44,405 bases of DNA from F23-B02 sp963627445 (GCA_963627445.1 CAVGBM010000098.1:1-44405); one strand, 5' to 3'. Counted from the stretch's first letter, positions 6,942-15,180 are shown. Translations and numbers: made by a program. The notes: generated by a model from the sequence alone, not told the origin.

Positions 6942-7709
6942 GTGAAAGTTTTAGAGATAAACCACATCAAGAAAAGCTTCAATGACGCAACGCTGCATGT
7001 CCTCAAGGATATTAGCCTGAGCGTTGATAAGGGCGAGGTCGTGTCGATAATCGGCCCGTCGGGCTCGGGCAAATCGACGCTTCTTCGCTGCGCAACGCTG
7101 CTCACCGAGATGGACAGCGGCGAGCTTATCTACCTCGGCGAGGTAGCGGCAAAGAATAATGCCGAGGGCAAGGCGGTGTATTCCGGCAAGGCCGAGCTCA
7201 AGAAGATCCGCAGCATATTCGGCCTCGTGTTCCAGAACTTTAACCTCTTCCCCCACTTTTCGGTACTCAAAAACCTCACCGACCCGCAGGTGCATGTGCT
7301 CGGCCGCACAAAGCAGGAGGCCGAGGAGCGTGCAATGGCGCTGCTTAAGAAAATGGGTCTTGAGGACAAGGCAAATGCTTACCCCTGCGAGCTTTCCGGC
7401 GGCCAGCAGCAGCGCGTTGCGATAGCAAGAGCGCTTGCGATGGATCCGACGATTTTGTTCTTTGACGAGCCGACAAGTGCGCTCGACCCCGAGCTCACGG
7501 GCGAGGTCTTGAAGGTCATAAAGCAGCTGCACGACGAGAAAATGACCATGGTCATCGTCACGCACGAGATGGCCTTTGCAAGGGCGGTTTCCGATCGCGT
7601 CATTTTCATGGACGGCGGCGTTATCGTCGAGCAGGGCGAGCCGGAGGAGGTCTTCGGCAATCCCAAGACCGAGCGTACAAAGCAGTTTTTGCGCAATTAT
7701 CAGTCCTAA
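6942..7709 (+). CDS. Amino-acid ABC transporter ATP-binding protein
   Basis: A 255-residue ATPase of the polar amino-acid uptake group (GlnQ/HisP type). Visible motifs are Walker A GPSGSGKST (residues 38-46), the Q-loop in LVFQNFNLFPH, the ABC signature LSGGQQQR, Walker B ILFFDEPTSALDPE and the switch histidine in VTHEMAFA. The start is GTG: AAGGAGG lies 9 bases before it and no ATG fits. The last base of its TAA stop is the first base of the next gene's ATG, which tightly couples it to the epimerase-like enzyme. Confidence 0.95.
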   Translation: MKVLEINHIKKSFNDATLHVLKDISLSVDKGEVVSIIGPSGSGKSTLLRCATLLTEMDSGELIYLGEVAAKNNAEGKAVYSGKAELKKIRSIFGLVFQNFNLFPHFSVLKNLTDPQVHVLGRTKQEAEERAMALLKKMGLEDKANAYPCELSGGQQQRVAIARALAMDPTILFFDEPTSALDPELTGEVLKVIKQLHDEKMTMVIVTHEMAFARAVSDRVIFMDGGVIVEQGEPEEVFGNPKTERTKQFLRNYQS

Positions 7710-8488
7710 TGAAGTATTCTTATTATAAGATCGACCCCACGGGCAACATCACGGCGATAGTCGAAACACCGACCGGGAGAAACGAGCAGAGCCGCATTGC
7801 GGGACTTATCATGGCTGCCGATAAAACTATCGAGCAGGTCGGATTTTTGGAAAAGCCGCAGGGCACAGCTTTCGTTCGCCTGCAAATGATGGGCGGCGAA
7901 TTTTGCGGTAATGCAAGCATTTCCGCCGCCGCACTCATGGCGCGCAATGGTGGCATAGTTAGCGGCGATATCACGCTTGAGGTCTCCGGCGCGGACGAGC
8001 CGCTGTGCGTCAAGGTGCAGATGCTCGGCGAAGATAAATTCCTCGGCACGGTCGCAATGCCGCTGCCTGTTGGCATCGAAACGGCGCAGTTCGGCGCAGT
8101 CAAATTGCCGGTCGTGCGCTTTCCCGGGATAAGCCATGTTATCTGCAACGATAGTCTCAGTGTTTCCGATGCCGAGGCGAACATCCGCTCATGGTGCGAG
8201 GAGCTTAATGCCGATGCGCTGGGGCTCATGTTCCTTGACGGAGACAAGCTCAAGCCCTATGTCTATGTCCGCTCGACGGACACCGCCGTGTGGGAAAGCT
8301 CGTGTGCAAGCGGTTCAACGGCCTGCGCTGCGTATCTTGCGGTAAAGGCGGGAGCATCGCAGACCGTGGCACTTCAAAACCCCTGCGGGGAGCTTCGCAT
8401 CAAGGCAGAGCTCAAAGGCTCTGCACTCGACTCGCTGCTTTTGACGGGCAGTGCCGAAATTACGGGAAAACACTTGATTTGTACATAA
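7709..8488 (+). CDS. DapF-fold epimerase/racemase-like protein
   Basis: A 259-residue protein of the diaminopimelate epimerase fold, a cofactor-independent two-cysteine racemase. The N-terminal half has MGGEFCGNASIS (C66) and the C-terminal half has ESSCASGSTACAAYL (C199). These match the two catalytic loops of DapF (CGNG and CGTGA types), so both acid/base cysteines are present. The loop bodies differ from classical DapF, and the gene sits inside an amino-acid uptake operon rather than among lysine genes. It is therefore better called DapF-like. The same fold includes histidine racemases (CntK) and proline/hydroxyproline epimerases. It overlaps the ATPase gene by one base. Inference: it interconverts L and D forms of the transported compound. 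The substrate is unknown. Confidence 0.8.
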   Translation: MKYSYYKIDPTGNITAIVETPTGRNEQSRIAGLIMAADKTIEQVGFLEKPQGTAFVRLQMMGGEFCGNASISAAALMARNGGIVSGDITLEVSGADEPLCVKVQMLGEDKFLGTVAMPLPVGIETAQFGAVKLPVVRFPGISHVICNDSLSVSDAEANIRSWCEELNADALGLMFLDGDKLKPYVYVRSTDTAVWESSCASGSTACAAYLAVKAGASQTVALQNPCGELRIKAELKGSALDSLLLTGSAEITGKHLICT

Positions 8489-8528
8489 ATTTCTTGTATC
8501 ATCTAAAGCCTAAGGGGTGTTTAAACGG

Positions 8529-9311
8529 ATGAAAAAAAGAATAATAAGCCTCCTGCTCGTCGTGTGCATGGTGCTTTGCCTGTGCGCATGCGGCGGGGGC
8601 GGCAAATATAAAGCGGTCAAGACCGTTCGCAGTCAGGATTACTCAATCGGCTTTCGAAACGGCGACTCGACATATCACTACGTCGACAAGGCTCTGCGTG
8701 AGCTTGCCTATGCAGGCACGATAGATGACCTTGCGGCGAAATGGTTCGGCAGCAAAAACGCCGTCGACTTTCCCGAGACGAAGGATGCTCTTTCCGAGCT
8801 CGGCTATATCGCACCGCGTGAGTTTATCATCGGTGTTGACCTTGACAGTGCGCCCATGGCATTCAAAAGTGGCAATGACTACGACGGCTTCGATGTTGAG
8901 CTTGCAAGGGCCATGTGCGAAAAGCTCGGCTGGTCGCTGAAAATTCAGCCCATCCGCTCGGAAAACGCTTTTGTTGAATTAAACTCCGGCAATATCGACT
9001 GCGCATGGGGCGGCGTCGTTCTCGACAGGGAGTCGGCAGACTACACCATACTCGTGACCTACATGTCCGACAAGCTCGTGCTCGCGGCCAAGGGCTCGGG
9101 CAGCAGCTCGATAAGGGGCAAGACCCTTTACATGGGCACTGCGCAGACTTATGTTGATCTCATGGAGGAAAACACGAGCATAAGCGGCAAGCTCGGTCAG
9201 ATATCCCGCATCCAGGGCACCACGTCGGATTACCTCGCCGCGCTGGACAAAGGTGAATGCGACCTGGTGATGATAACAGACTCGGCCGTTGATTATTATA
9301 ATTCGCATTAA
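8529..9311 (+). CDS. Substrate-binding lipoprotein with circularly permuted order
   Basis: A 260-residue lipoprotein (lipobox LCAC, lipidated C21) related to type 3 amino-acid binding proteins, but with a changed order. Residues 36-74 (QDYSIGFRNGD to DLAAKWFG) match the C-terminal lobe-1 segment of such proteins, as in the first gene of this operon (EQYGIAFRSGD to EIAAKYPD). The usual N-terminal segment comes after it at 97-135 (REFIIGVDLDSAPMAF, YDGFDVELARAMCEKLGW). The protein ends with the lobe-2 strand CDLVMITDSAVDYYNSH, where normal members would still have about 50 residues. An in-frame GTG at 8517 is possible, but AAGGGG is only a few bases from it, so the ATG is preferred. The Arg of the ligand motif is not at its usual place (S169). 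It ends at a strong terminator and is last in the operon. Confidence 0.85.
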   Translation: MKKRIISLLLVVCMVLCLCACGGGGKYKAVKTVRSQDYSIGFRNGDSTYHYVDKALRELAYAGTIDDLAAKWFGSKNAVDFPETKDALSELGYIAPREFIIGVDLDSAPMAFKSGNDYDGFDVELARAMCEKLGWSLKIQPIRSENAFVELNSGNIDCAWGGVVLDRESADYTILVTYMSDKLVLAAKGSGSSSIRGKTLYMGTAQTYVDLMEENTSISGKLGQISRIQGTTSDYLAALDKGECDLVMITDSAVDYYNSH

Positions 9312-9347
9312 AAAATTGCGTTCAATCGTTTGATTGAACGCAATTTT
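9312..9347. terminator. Bidirectional terminator between the transporter operon and thrS
   Basis: A 16-bp perfect stem (9312-9327 with 9332-9347) around GTTT, with A/T runs at both ends. It serves both converging transcripts. Confidence 0.92.
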
Positions 9348-9355
9348 TATTTATC

Positions 9356-11107
9356 TTATTTTGCTCTTGTGGAAACTTCCTCGCTGAGCTTTTCGGCAAA
9401 GCTTTCAAAGCTCATTGAGCCCTCGTCACCGCCGGAGCGGGTGCGCACGGAGATGGTGCCGTTTTCCGCTTCCTTGTCGCCGACGATGATCATGTAAGGT
9501 ATCTTCTGGCTCTGTGCCTCGCGGATCTTGTAGCCGATCTTCTCGTTGCGCAGGTCGGTCTCTACGCGGAAGCCGAGCTTGTCAAGACGCTTTGCAATGT
9601 ACTTTGCATAGTCGTCAACGCGGTCGGTGATGGGCATGACCTTGACCTGAACGGGAGCGAGCCAGGTCGGGAACGCACCGGCAAAGTGCTCGGTGATAAC
9701 GCCGATGAAGCGCTCTATCGAGCCGAACACGACGCGATGGATCATGACGGGACGGTGCTTTTCGCCGTCGGCGCCGACATACTCGAGCTCAAAGCGCTCG
9801 GGCAGCTGCATGTCCAGCTGGATGGTACCGCACTGCCAGGTACGGCCGAGCGAGTCCTGAAGATGGAAGTCGAGCTTCGGGCCGTAGAACGCGCCGTCGC
9901 CCTCGTTGATGATATACTTCTTGCCCATCTCGGTGATGGCTTCCTTGAGGGTGTTCTGCGCAAACTCCCAGTCGGCCTCGTCGCCCATGTGGTCGTCGGG
10001 CATGGTGGAAAGCTCGATCTCATACGGCAGGCCGAACAGCGAATAGACCTCGTCAAAGAGTTTTACAACGCCCTTGATCTCGTCCTTCATCTGATCCCAG
10101 GTCATGAAGATGTGTGCATCGTCCTGCGTGAAGCAGCGGACGCGGAACAGGCCGTGCAGAGCGCCGGACAGCTCGTGGCGGTGGACAAGGCCGAGCTCGC
10201 CGACTCTCATCGGCAGGTCACGGTAGGAATGCGGCTCGGACTTATAAACGAGCATGCCGCCCGGGCAGTTCATGGGCTTAATGGCATAATCCTCGCCGTC
10301 TATCTGCGTGGTGTACATGTTCTCTTTATAGTGGAACCAGTGGCCGGAGGTCTCCCACAGCTGGCGGTTTAGTATCATCGGGGTCGAGACCTCGACATAG
10401 CCGTATCTCTTGTGTACCTCGCGCCAGTAGTCGATAAGCGTGTTTTTGAGCACCATGCCCTTGGGCAGGAAGAACGGGAAGCCGGGGCCCTCGTCGGTGA
10501 GCATGAACAGGCCCAGCTCCTTACCGAGCTTGCGGTGGTCACGCTTTTTGGCTTCCTCGATCCTTGCAAGGTAAGCGTCAAGCTCGTCCTTCTTCATGAA
10601 GCAGGTGCCGTAGACACGCTGGAGCATCTTGCGGTTGGAGTCGCCTCTCCAGTATGCGCCGGTGCAGGAGGTGAGCTTTATGGCATTGCCCTTGACACGA
10701 CCGGTGGAGTCCAGATGCGGGCCTGCGCACAGATCGGTGAAGTCGCCCTGCTTATAAAAGCTTATGACAGCGTCCTCGGGCAGGTCGTTTATAAGCTCGA
10801 CCTTATAAGGCTCGTCGCGCTCCTCCATGAACTTAAGTGCTTCCTCGCGGGGCAGTTCAAAGCGCTCGAGCTTTATCTTTTCCTTGCAGATCTTGCGCAT
10901 CTCGGCCTCGATCTTCTCAAGTATCTCGGGCGTGATGGCAAAGGGTGCGTCAAAGTCATAGTAAAAGCCGTTTTCGATGGCAGGGCCGATGGCCAGCTTT
11001 ACCTCGGGGTAAAGGCGCTTGACAGCCTGCGCAAGAATGTGGCTCGTGGTATGACGATAGGTGTTCTTAAACTCGGGGTTTTCAAAGGTGTACTTATTCT
11101 CGTCCAT
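9356..11107 (-). CDS. thrS: Threonyl-tRNA synthetase lacking the TGS domain
   Basis: A 583-residue class II synthetase that charges tRNA-Thr. It opens directly with the editing region (FKNTYRHTTSHILAQAVKRL, later DLCAGPHLDSTG) rather than the N-terminal TGS domain that makes typical bacterial ThrRS about 640 residues long. The catalytic core shows the zinc/active-site motif MNCPGGMLV, motif 2 VRCFTQDDAHIF, and motif 3 in VMIHRVVFGSIERFIGVI. A C-terminal anticodon-binding domain follows (QVKVMPITD to GDKEAENGTISVR). The ATG with AGGAGGAGC upstream was chosen; a longer frame would begin inside the leader. Expression is controlled by the T-box leader just upstream. Confidence 0.96.
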   Translation of the reverse strand: MDENKYTFENPEFKNTYRHTTSHILAQAVKRLYPEVKLAIGPAIENGFYYDFDAPFAITPEILEKIEAEMRKICKEKIKLERFELPREEALKFMEERDEPYKVELINDLPEDAVISFYKQGDFTDLCAGPHLDSTGRVKGNAIKLTSCTGAYWRGDSNRKMLQRVYGTCFMKKDELDAYLARIEEAKKRDHRKLGKELGLFMLTDEGPGFPFFLPKGMVLKNTLIDYWREVHKRYGYVEVSTPMILNRQLWETSGHWFHYKENMYTTQIDGEDYAIKPMNCPGGMLVYKSEPHSYRDLPMRVGELGLVHRHELSGALHGLFRVRCFTQDDAHIFMTWDQMKDEIKGVVKLFDEVYSLFGLPYEIELSTMPDDHMGDEADWEFAQNTLKEAITEMGKKYIINEGDGAFYGPKLDFHLQDSLGRTWQCGTIQLDMQLPERFELEYVGADGEKHRPVMIHRVVFGSIERFIGVITEHFAGAFPTWLAPVQVKVMPITDRVDDYAKYIAKRLDKLGFRVETDLRNEKIGYKIREAQSQKIPYMIIVGDKEAENGTISVRTRSGGDEGSMSFESFAEKLSEEVSTRAK

Positions 11108-11111
11108 AATG

Positions 11112-11335
11112 CTCCTCCTATACAAAAACGCCCCTGACGCAATGCGTCAAGGGCGTAAAAATTTACACGGTCCCACCTTGATAGGTACTCATCCTGCATT
11201 TAACGCATGCGAAACGGAAGCACATTTCCTTGCTTCGGCTCGGGAGCGGTCGCTTTACGGTCTGGGCATAAGAAGCTTGCAGCCAGGGCTTCTCTCTCTG
11301 CGATGCTTGCGCCTGCGTTCTCCGTCACTGCTGAT
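11112..11335 (-). promoter_or_regulatory. T-box leader (threonine-type, inferred) of thrS
   Basis: On the minus strand the conserved T-box core AAGGTGGGACCG (11168-11179) precedes a terminator stem with arms at 11129-11140 and 11144-11155 and a TTTTTGTA tail. Upstream is a stem I region with an AGAGAGA motif and a candidate ACC threonine specifier in CAGACCGTAAAG. Uncharged tRNA-Thr would pair with the TGGG bulge and prevent termination. The position directly before thrS supports the Thr specificity. The specifier choice itself is by eye. Confidence 0.9.
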
Positions 11336-11337
11336 TT

Positions 11338-13986
11338 TTACACTATATCACGCTTTTTTGCCGCTGTCAATCGCTGAATGAGCTTTACTATCTCAACTAT
11401 GGGTATCACGCAGAAGCCAAGGCCGATGGCTATAGCATACTCACCGAGCTCCACGCTCGTAAAGCCGAAGGCTTCGGCCAAGAGCGACACCTCGCACACT
11501 ACGGTCGTCAGCAGCAGCGAGCCCACGGCAGCGCCGATGAGCATGATGTTCTGGCTGGGCAGCTTAAAGATGCTGCCGCGCTGCGAGCGCATGTTGAACG
11601 AGTGGAATATCTCCGCCATGGACATGGTGAGAAAGGCCATCGTCATGCCGTCGGGGCTGTCGGCGATCTCCCACACGCCGCTTTCGATGAAGTGACCGAT
11701 GAAATACGATGCAAGCGTCAGCGCCGAGACCAAAAGTCCCTGATACGCGATGTCAACACCCATGCCGCCTGCGAATATGCCGGCGCTTGCAGACCTTGGC
11801 TTGCGGCGCATGATATCGGGTTCTGCCTTTTCCATGCCGAGCGCCAGCGCCGGGAAGCAGTCGGTGACGAGGTTTATCCACAGTAGATGCACAGGCTTTA
11901 GGATCGTAAAGCCGAGCAGAGTTGCAGCAAAAATGCTTATGACCTCGCTCATGTTCGAGCCCAGCAGGAACTGGATGGCCTTGCGGATGTTATCATAAAT
12001 GCGCCTGCCCTCTTCGACAGCGCCGACGATGCTTGCGAAGTTGTCATCGGCAAGCACCATGTCGGCGACATTTTTCGTGACATCCGTGCCGGTGATGCCC
12101 ATGCCCACGCCGATATCGGCGCTTTTGATGCTGGGTGCGTCGTTCACGCCGTCGCCGGTCATGGCGGTGACGTAGCCTGCGCTGCGCCATGCGTTGACTA
12201 TCCTCGTCTTGTGCTCGGGCTGAACTCGGGCATAGACGCTGATGTCTTTAAAGCATGCCTCAAACTCAGCGTCCGACATCTGCGAAAGCTCAGAGCCCGT
12301 TATCGCCCTGTCGCCGTCACGCAGGATACCGAGCTCCTTTGCGATGGCAACTGCGGTGTCGATATGGTCGCCGGTTATCATGACTGCCCGCACGCCTGCG
12401 CCGACACACTCGTCAATTGCGGCCTTTACCTCGGGGCGGACGGGGTCTATCATACCGGTGAGCCCAACAAAGCACAGGTCGCGCTCAAGCTCATCCGGCT
12501 CGAAGCTATCAGGCTCCCGCTCCCACACGCGCATTGCGCAGGCGAGAACTCGCAGAGCCTTGTCGGCCATCGCCTTGTTTGCCTCGGCGATGGACTTTCG
12601 GTACTCCTCCGTCATCGGCACGGCCTCGCCGTTTTTCATGTAATGGGTGCAGCGGCCGATTATGACATCGGGCGCACCCTTTGTGTACTGCACAACGCCG
12701 TTGTGGGCAAGGTGCACAGTGCTCATCATCTTGCGCCCGGAGTCAAAGGGTGCTTCGCCGCAGCGGGGGAAGTCCTCCTTGAGCACGGCCTTATTGTGTC
12801 CGAGTTTGTTTGCCCAAACGACTAGTGCGGCCTCGGTCGGCTCGCCGGTGACTGCGCCGTCGGAGTCTATCTCAGCGTCAGAACACAGCGCCATGGCTTT
12901 GGAGATAAAGCCCTTGTCCTCGCCGAAAAAGTCGACGACCGTCATCTTATTCTGCGTCAGCGTGCCGGTCTTATCAGAGCAGATTATCTGTGCGCAGCCG
13001 AGAGTTTCGACTGCCGTGAGTCTGCGGATGATGGCGTTTCGCTTTGACATGTTGGTAACGCCGATGGACAAAACAACCGTGACGACTGCTGCCAGGCCCT
13101 CGGGAATTGCGGCAACGGCAAGGGATACGGCGATCATGAAGGAATTGAGGATCGTTTCAAAATCAAATCCTCCCGCACGCAGAAGCTGGACTGCGAACAC
13201 TGCGGCGCATATGCCGAGTACGAGCCAGGTCAGTACCTTTGAAAGCTGCGTAAGCTTTATCTGCAAGGGGGTCTGCCCCTCCTGAGCGTTTGCAAGCGCA
13301 TCGGCTATCTTGCCCATCTCGGTCTGCATGCCGACGGCGGTGACTATCATTGCACCGCGGCCGTAGACAACGGTCGAGCCCATGTACGCCATGTTTTTGC
13401 GATCGCCGAGCGGTACATCGGCGCTGTTGGTGAGATTAATTGTATCAATGAATTTCGACACCGGCACCGACTCGCCCGTGAGGGCGGCCTCCTCAATTTT
13501 GAGGCTTGCATTTTCGATTATCCTGCCGTCGGCGGGGACGGCATCGCCCGCTTCAAGCAGCACCACATCGCCGAGCGTAAGGTCTTCACTGCGCACGGAG
13601 ACTATCTTGCCGTCACGCAGCACCTTGCTCGTGGCAGCGGACATTTCCTGCAGCGCTTCAATCGCCTTTTCGGCCTTGTTCTCCTGATAAACGCCCAACA
13701 CGGCGTTCACGACGACAACGGCGAGGATGATGATAACATCAGCAAAGCTCTCGCCCTGCGTTATCGCCAGTATCCCGCTTATCGCAGCGGCGACCAGCAG
13801 GATGATTATCATGGGGTCTGCAAGCTGCTTTAAAAGCTGCTTTAGTATTGAGTCCTTCTTGCCCTCGGCAAGCTTGTTTTTGCCGTGCTCGGCAAGACGG
13901 CGCTCGGCCTCCTTTTCCGTTAACCCGTTTGCATCGGAGGAAAGCTCCGATATAACGGTCTCGGCATTTTCACAGTAAAATTTCAT
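11338..13986 (-). CDS. P-type cation-transporting ATPase (Ca2+/Mn2+ type)
   Basis: An 882-residue P2-type ATPase. In order: the cation ATPase N-terminal domain, actuator TGES (170-173), the TM4 ion-site motif AAIPEGLAAVV (about 293-302), phosphorylation motif DKTGTLTQ (D338), nucleotide-domain KGAPD, TGD and GDGVNDAPS hinge motifs, and TM6 NLVTDCFPALALG with the Asn/Asp cation ligands of SERCA/SPCA pumps. The length and the C-terminal membrane block are complete. Family members export Ca2+, and some also export Mn2+. The operon begins with a yybP-ykoY riboswitch, which favours a Mn2+ role. The ATG directly follows the stop of the AI-2E-like gene, with GGGAGG upstream. Confidence 0.93.
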   Translation of the reverse strand: MKFYCENAETVISELSSDANGLTEKEAERRLAEHGKNKLAEGKKDSILKQLLKQLADPMIIILLVAAAISGILAITQGESFADVIIILAVVVVNAVLGVYQENKAEKAIEALQEMSAATSKVLRDGKIVSVRSEDLTLGDVVLLEAGDAVPADGRIIENASLKIEEAALTGESVPVSKFIDTINLTNSADVPLGDRKNMAYMGSTVVYGRGAMIVTAVGMQTEMGKIADALANAQEGQTPLQIKLTQLSKVLTWLVLGICAAVFAVQLLRAGGFDFETILNSFMIAVSLAVAAIPEGLAAVVTVVLSIGVTNMSKRNAIIRRLTAVETLGCAQIICSDKTGTLTQNKMTVVDFFGEDKGFISKAMALCSDAEIDSDGAVTGEPTEAALVVWANKLGHNKAVLKEDFPRCGEAPFDSGRKMMSTVHLAHNGVVQYTKGAPDVIIGRCTHYMKNGEAVPMTEEYRKSIAEANKAMADKALRVLACAMRVWEREPDSFEPDELERDLCFVGLTGMIDPVRPEVKAAIDECVGAGVRAVMITGDHIDTAVAIAKELGILRDGDRAITGSELSQMSDAEFEACFKDISVYARVQPEHKTRIVNAWRSAGYVTAMTGDGVNDAPSIKSADIGVGMGITGTDVTKNVADMVLADDNFASIVGAVEEGRRIYDNIRKAIQFLLGSNMSEVISIFAATLLGFTILKPVHLLWINLVTDCFPALALGMEKAEPDIMRRKPRSASAGIFAGGMGVDIAYQGLLVSALTLASYFIGHFIESGVWEIADSPDGMTMAFLTMSMAEIFHSFNMRSQRGSIFKLPSQNIMLIGAAVGSLLLTTVVCEVSLLAEAFGFTSVELGEYAIAIGLGFCVIPIVEIVKLIQRLTAAKKRDIV
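11342..11370 (-). promoter_or_regulatory. Promoter of the thrS T-box transcript
   Basis: TTGACA (11365-11370) and TATAGT (11342-11347) are separated by exactly 17 bases. The promoter lies within the last codons of the P-type ATPase gene, so thrS is uncoupled from the upstream operon. The -35 and spacer closely resemble those of the riboswitch promoter at 15277-15306. Confidence 0.85.
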
Positions 13987-15081
13987 TCAAGCACCTCCCT
14001 GAATTTTGTTCCCCTTATTGAATATAAGCCCCTCGGCCTTGAGCTCCATTATGATGAGAAGGCCGATAGGCAGCGCAAACATTCCTATGCCTCCGGCAAG
14101 CTTGAGACCGACCCACAGGCATAGCAGCGTTGCAAGCGGGTGCAGCCCCACCTGCTTGCCGACTATCTTAGGCTCTGCGTACTGGCGCACGATGATGACG
14201 ACCACCCACAGCACCGCAAGCCCGATGCCGACACCGACCTCGCCCTGCAAGAGTTTTATCGCCGCCCACGGCGCAAGCACAAGTCCCGAGCCGACGATGG
14301 GCAGAATGTCAAACACCGCAATGAGCAGCGCAATGACGATGGCGTTGTCAACGCCGATTATGAGAAGTCCGACGGCTATCTGAGCAAAGGTCATGAGCAG
14401 GATGAGCATATACGACTTGAGGTATTTGCCCACGATAACGCCCAGCGCACGCTTTGCCGTGCGCACGATGGTCTGCGCCCTTTCCGGCAGCACGCCGAGC
14501 ACAGCCTGCGATATCCCGTCGTAGTCAAGGGCGAAGAATATCGACGCAATGATGCAGATGACCGTCGCCAGGAAGAAGTTCGGCAGCCCTGCGCCGATGG
14601 CGGATATCCAGCCGAGCACGGTTACGGAGAAATTCATGACCGCACTGCTGAAGGTGGACATGACATCCGGCAGCGCCGCCTCTACGCTTGAGCGCAGCTC
14701 GGGGTTATAGCGCTCAAGCTTATTAAGCGCATCACTGACGACCTCGGTCGCCCAGGGCTGGATGGTGTCGGTGAACATTTCCGGCAGCTTTGCCGCCCAG
14801 TCGGCGACAAAGGAGACCACACCTATCACCGCGAGCACCAATAGCCCCGCAATGACGAGGTAGCATAAGATGACCAGCAGCACCGTCAGAAACTTTTTGT
14901 TTATCTTCAGCCTCTGCGTTATCTTCCGCGCAAGCGACTGCATCGGCAGCGCGATCGCAAGTGCGATGAGAAACGGTGTCAGCGGCCCGAGCAGGTACTT
15001 TATAAACAGTGCCGCAATTAAAATTATCGCCGCCCAATAGGCGAATTTCAGAAGAAAATCCTTGTATTTTGCCTGTTCCAT
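13987..15081 (-). CDS. AI-2E family membrane protein (YtvI-like)
   Basis: A 364-residue protein of the AI-2E/PerM transporter family. It has about eight membrane segments: an N-terminal pair at 15-45, a helix near 65-95, a long extramembrane stretch (about 100-145), and a C-terminal block including PIVGSGLVLAPWA, the conserved late motif of the family. Length and arrangement fit YtvI, a membrane protein of Bacillus and clostridial sporulation, though other AI-2E proteins are Na+/H+ antiporters or peptide/AI-2 exporters. It is the first gene after the manganese-type riboswitch and is directly followed by the P-type ATPase, so a part in ion homeostasis is possible. The start ATG has GGGG/TGG upstream, close to a second hairpin. 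Confidence 0.82.
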   Translation of the reverse strand: MEQAKYKDFLLKFAYWAAIILIAALFIKYLLGPLTPFLIALAIALPMQSLARKITQRLKINKKFLTVLLVILCYLVIAGLLVLAVIGVVSFVADWAAKLPEMFTDTIQPWATEVVSDALNKLERYNPELRSSVEAALPDVMSTFSSAVMNFSVTVLGWISAIGAGLPNFFLATVICIIASIFFALDYDGISQAVLGVLPERAQTIVRTAKRALGVIVGKYLKSYMLILLMTFAQIAVGLLIIGVDNAIVIALLIAVFDILPIVGSGLVLAPWAAIKLLQGEVGVGIGLAVLWVVVIIVRQYAEPKIVGKQVGLHPLATLLCLWVGLKLAGGIGMFALPIGLLIIMELKAEGLIFNKGNKIQGGA

Positions 15082-15107
15082 TCAATGACCACCCCAGATT
15101 TATTTTT

Positions 15108-15138
15108 ATTTTCAGCCGACCAACGGTCGACTGAAAAT
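15108..15138 (-). other. Second hairpin between riboswitch terminator and ytvI-like start
   Basis: ATTTTCAGCCGACC/GGTCGACTGAAAAT is a 14-bp stem with one G-T/A-C type change, a loop of three bases, and no U-tail on the minus strand. It begins right after the terminator T-run and ends 26 bases before the start codon. It may act on mRNA stability or on translation start. Confidence 0.55.
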
Positions 15139-15180
15139 AAAAAAAAGACTTTTACGACTTATTGTTTGTCGTAAAAGTCT
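15139..15180 (-). terminator. Riboswitch expression-platform terminator
   Basis: A perfect 13-bp stem (15147-15159 with 15168-15180) is followed on the minus strand by eight T residues. Its first arm contains the GACTTTT that also forms the closing stem of the aptamer. The two structures therefore exclude each other, and ligand binding would favour read-through. Confidence 0.85.
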
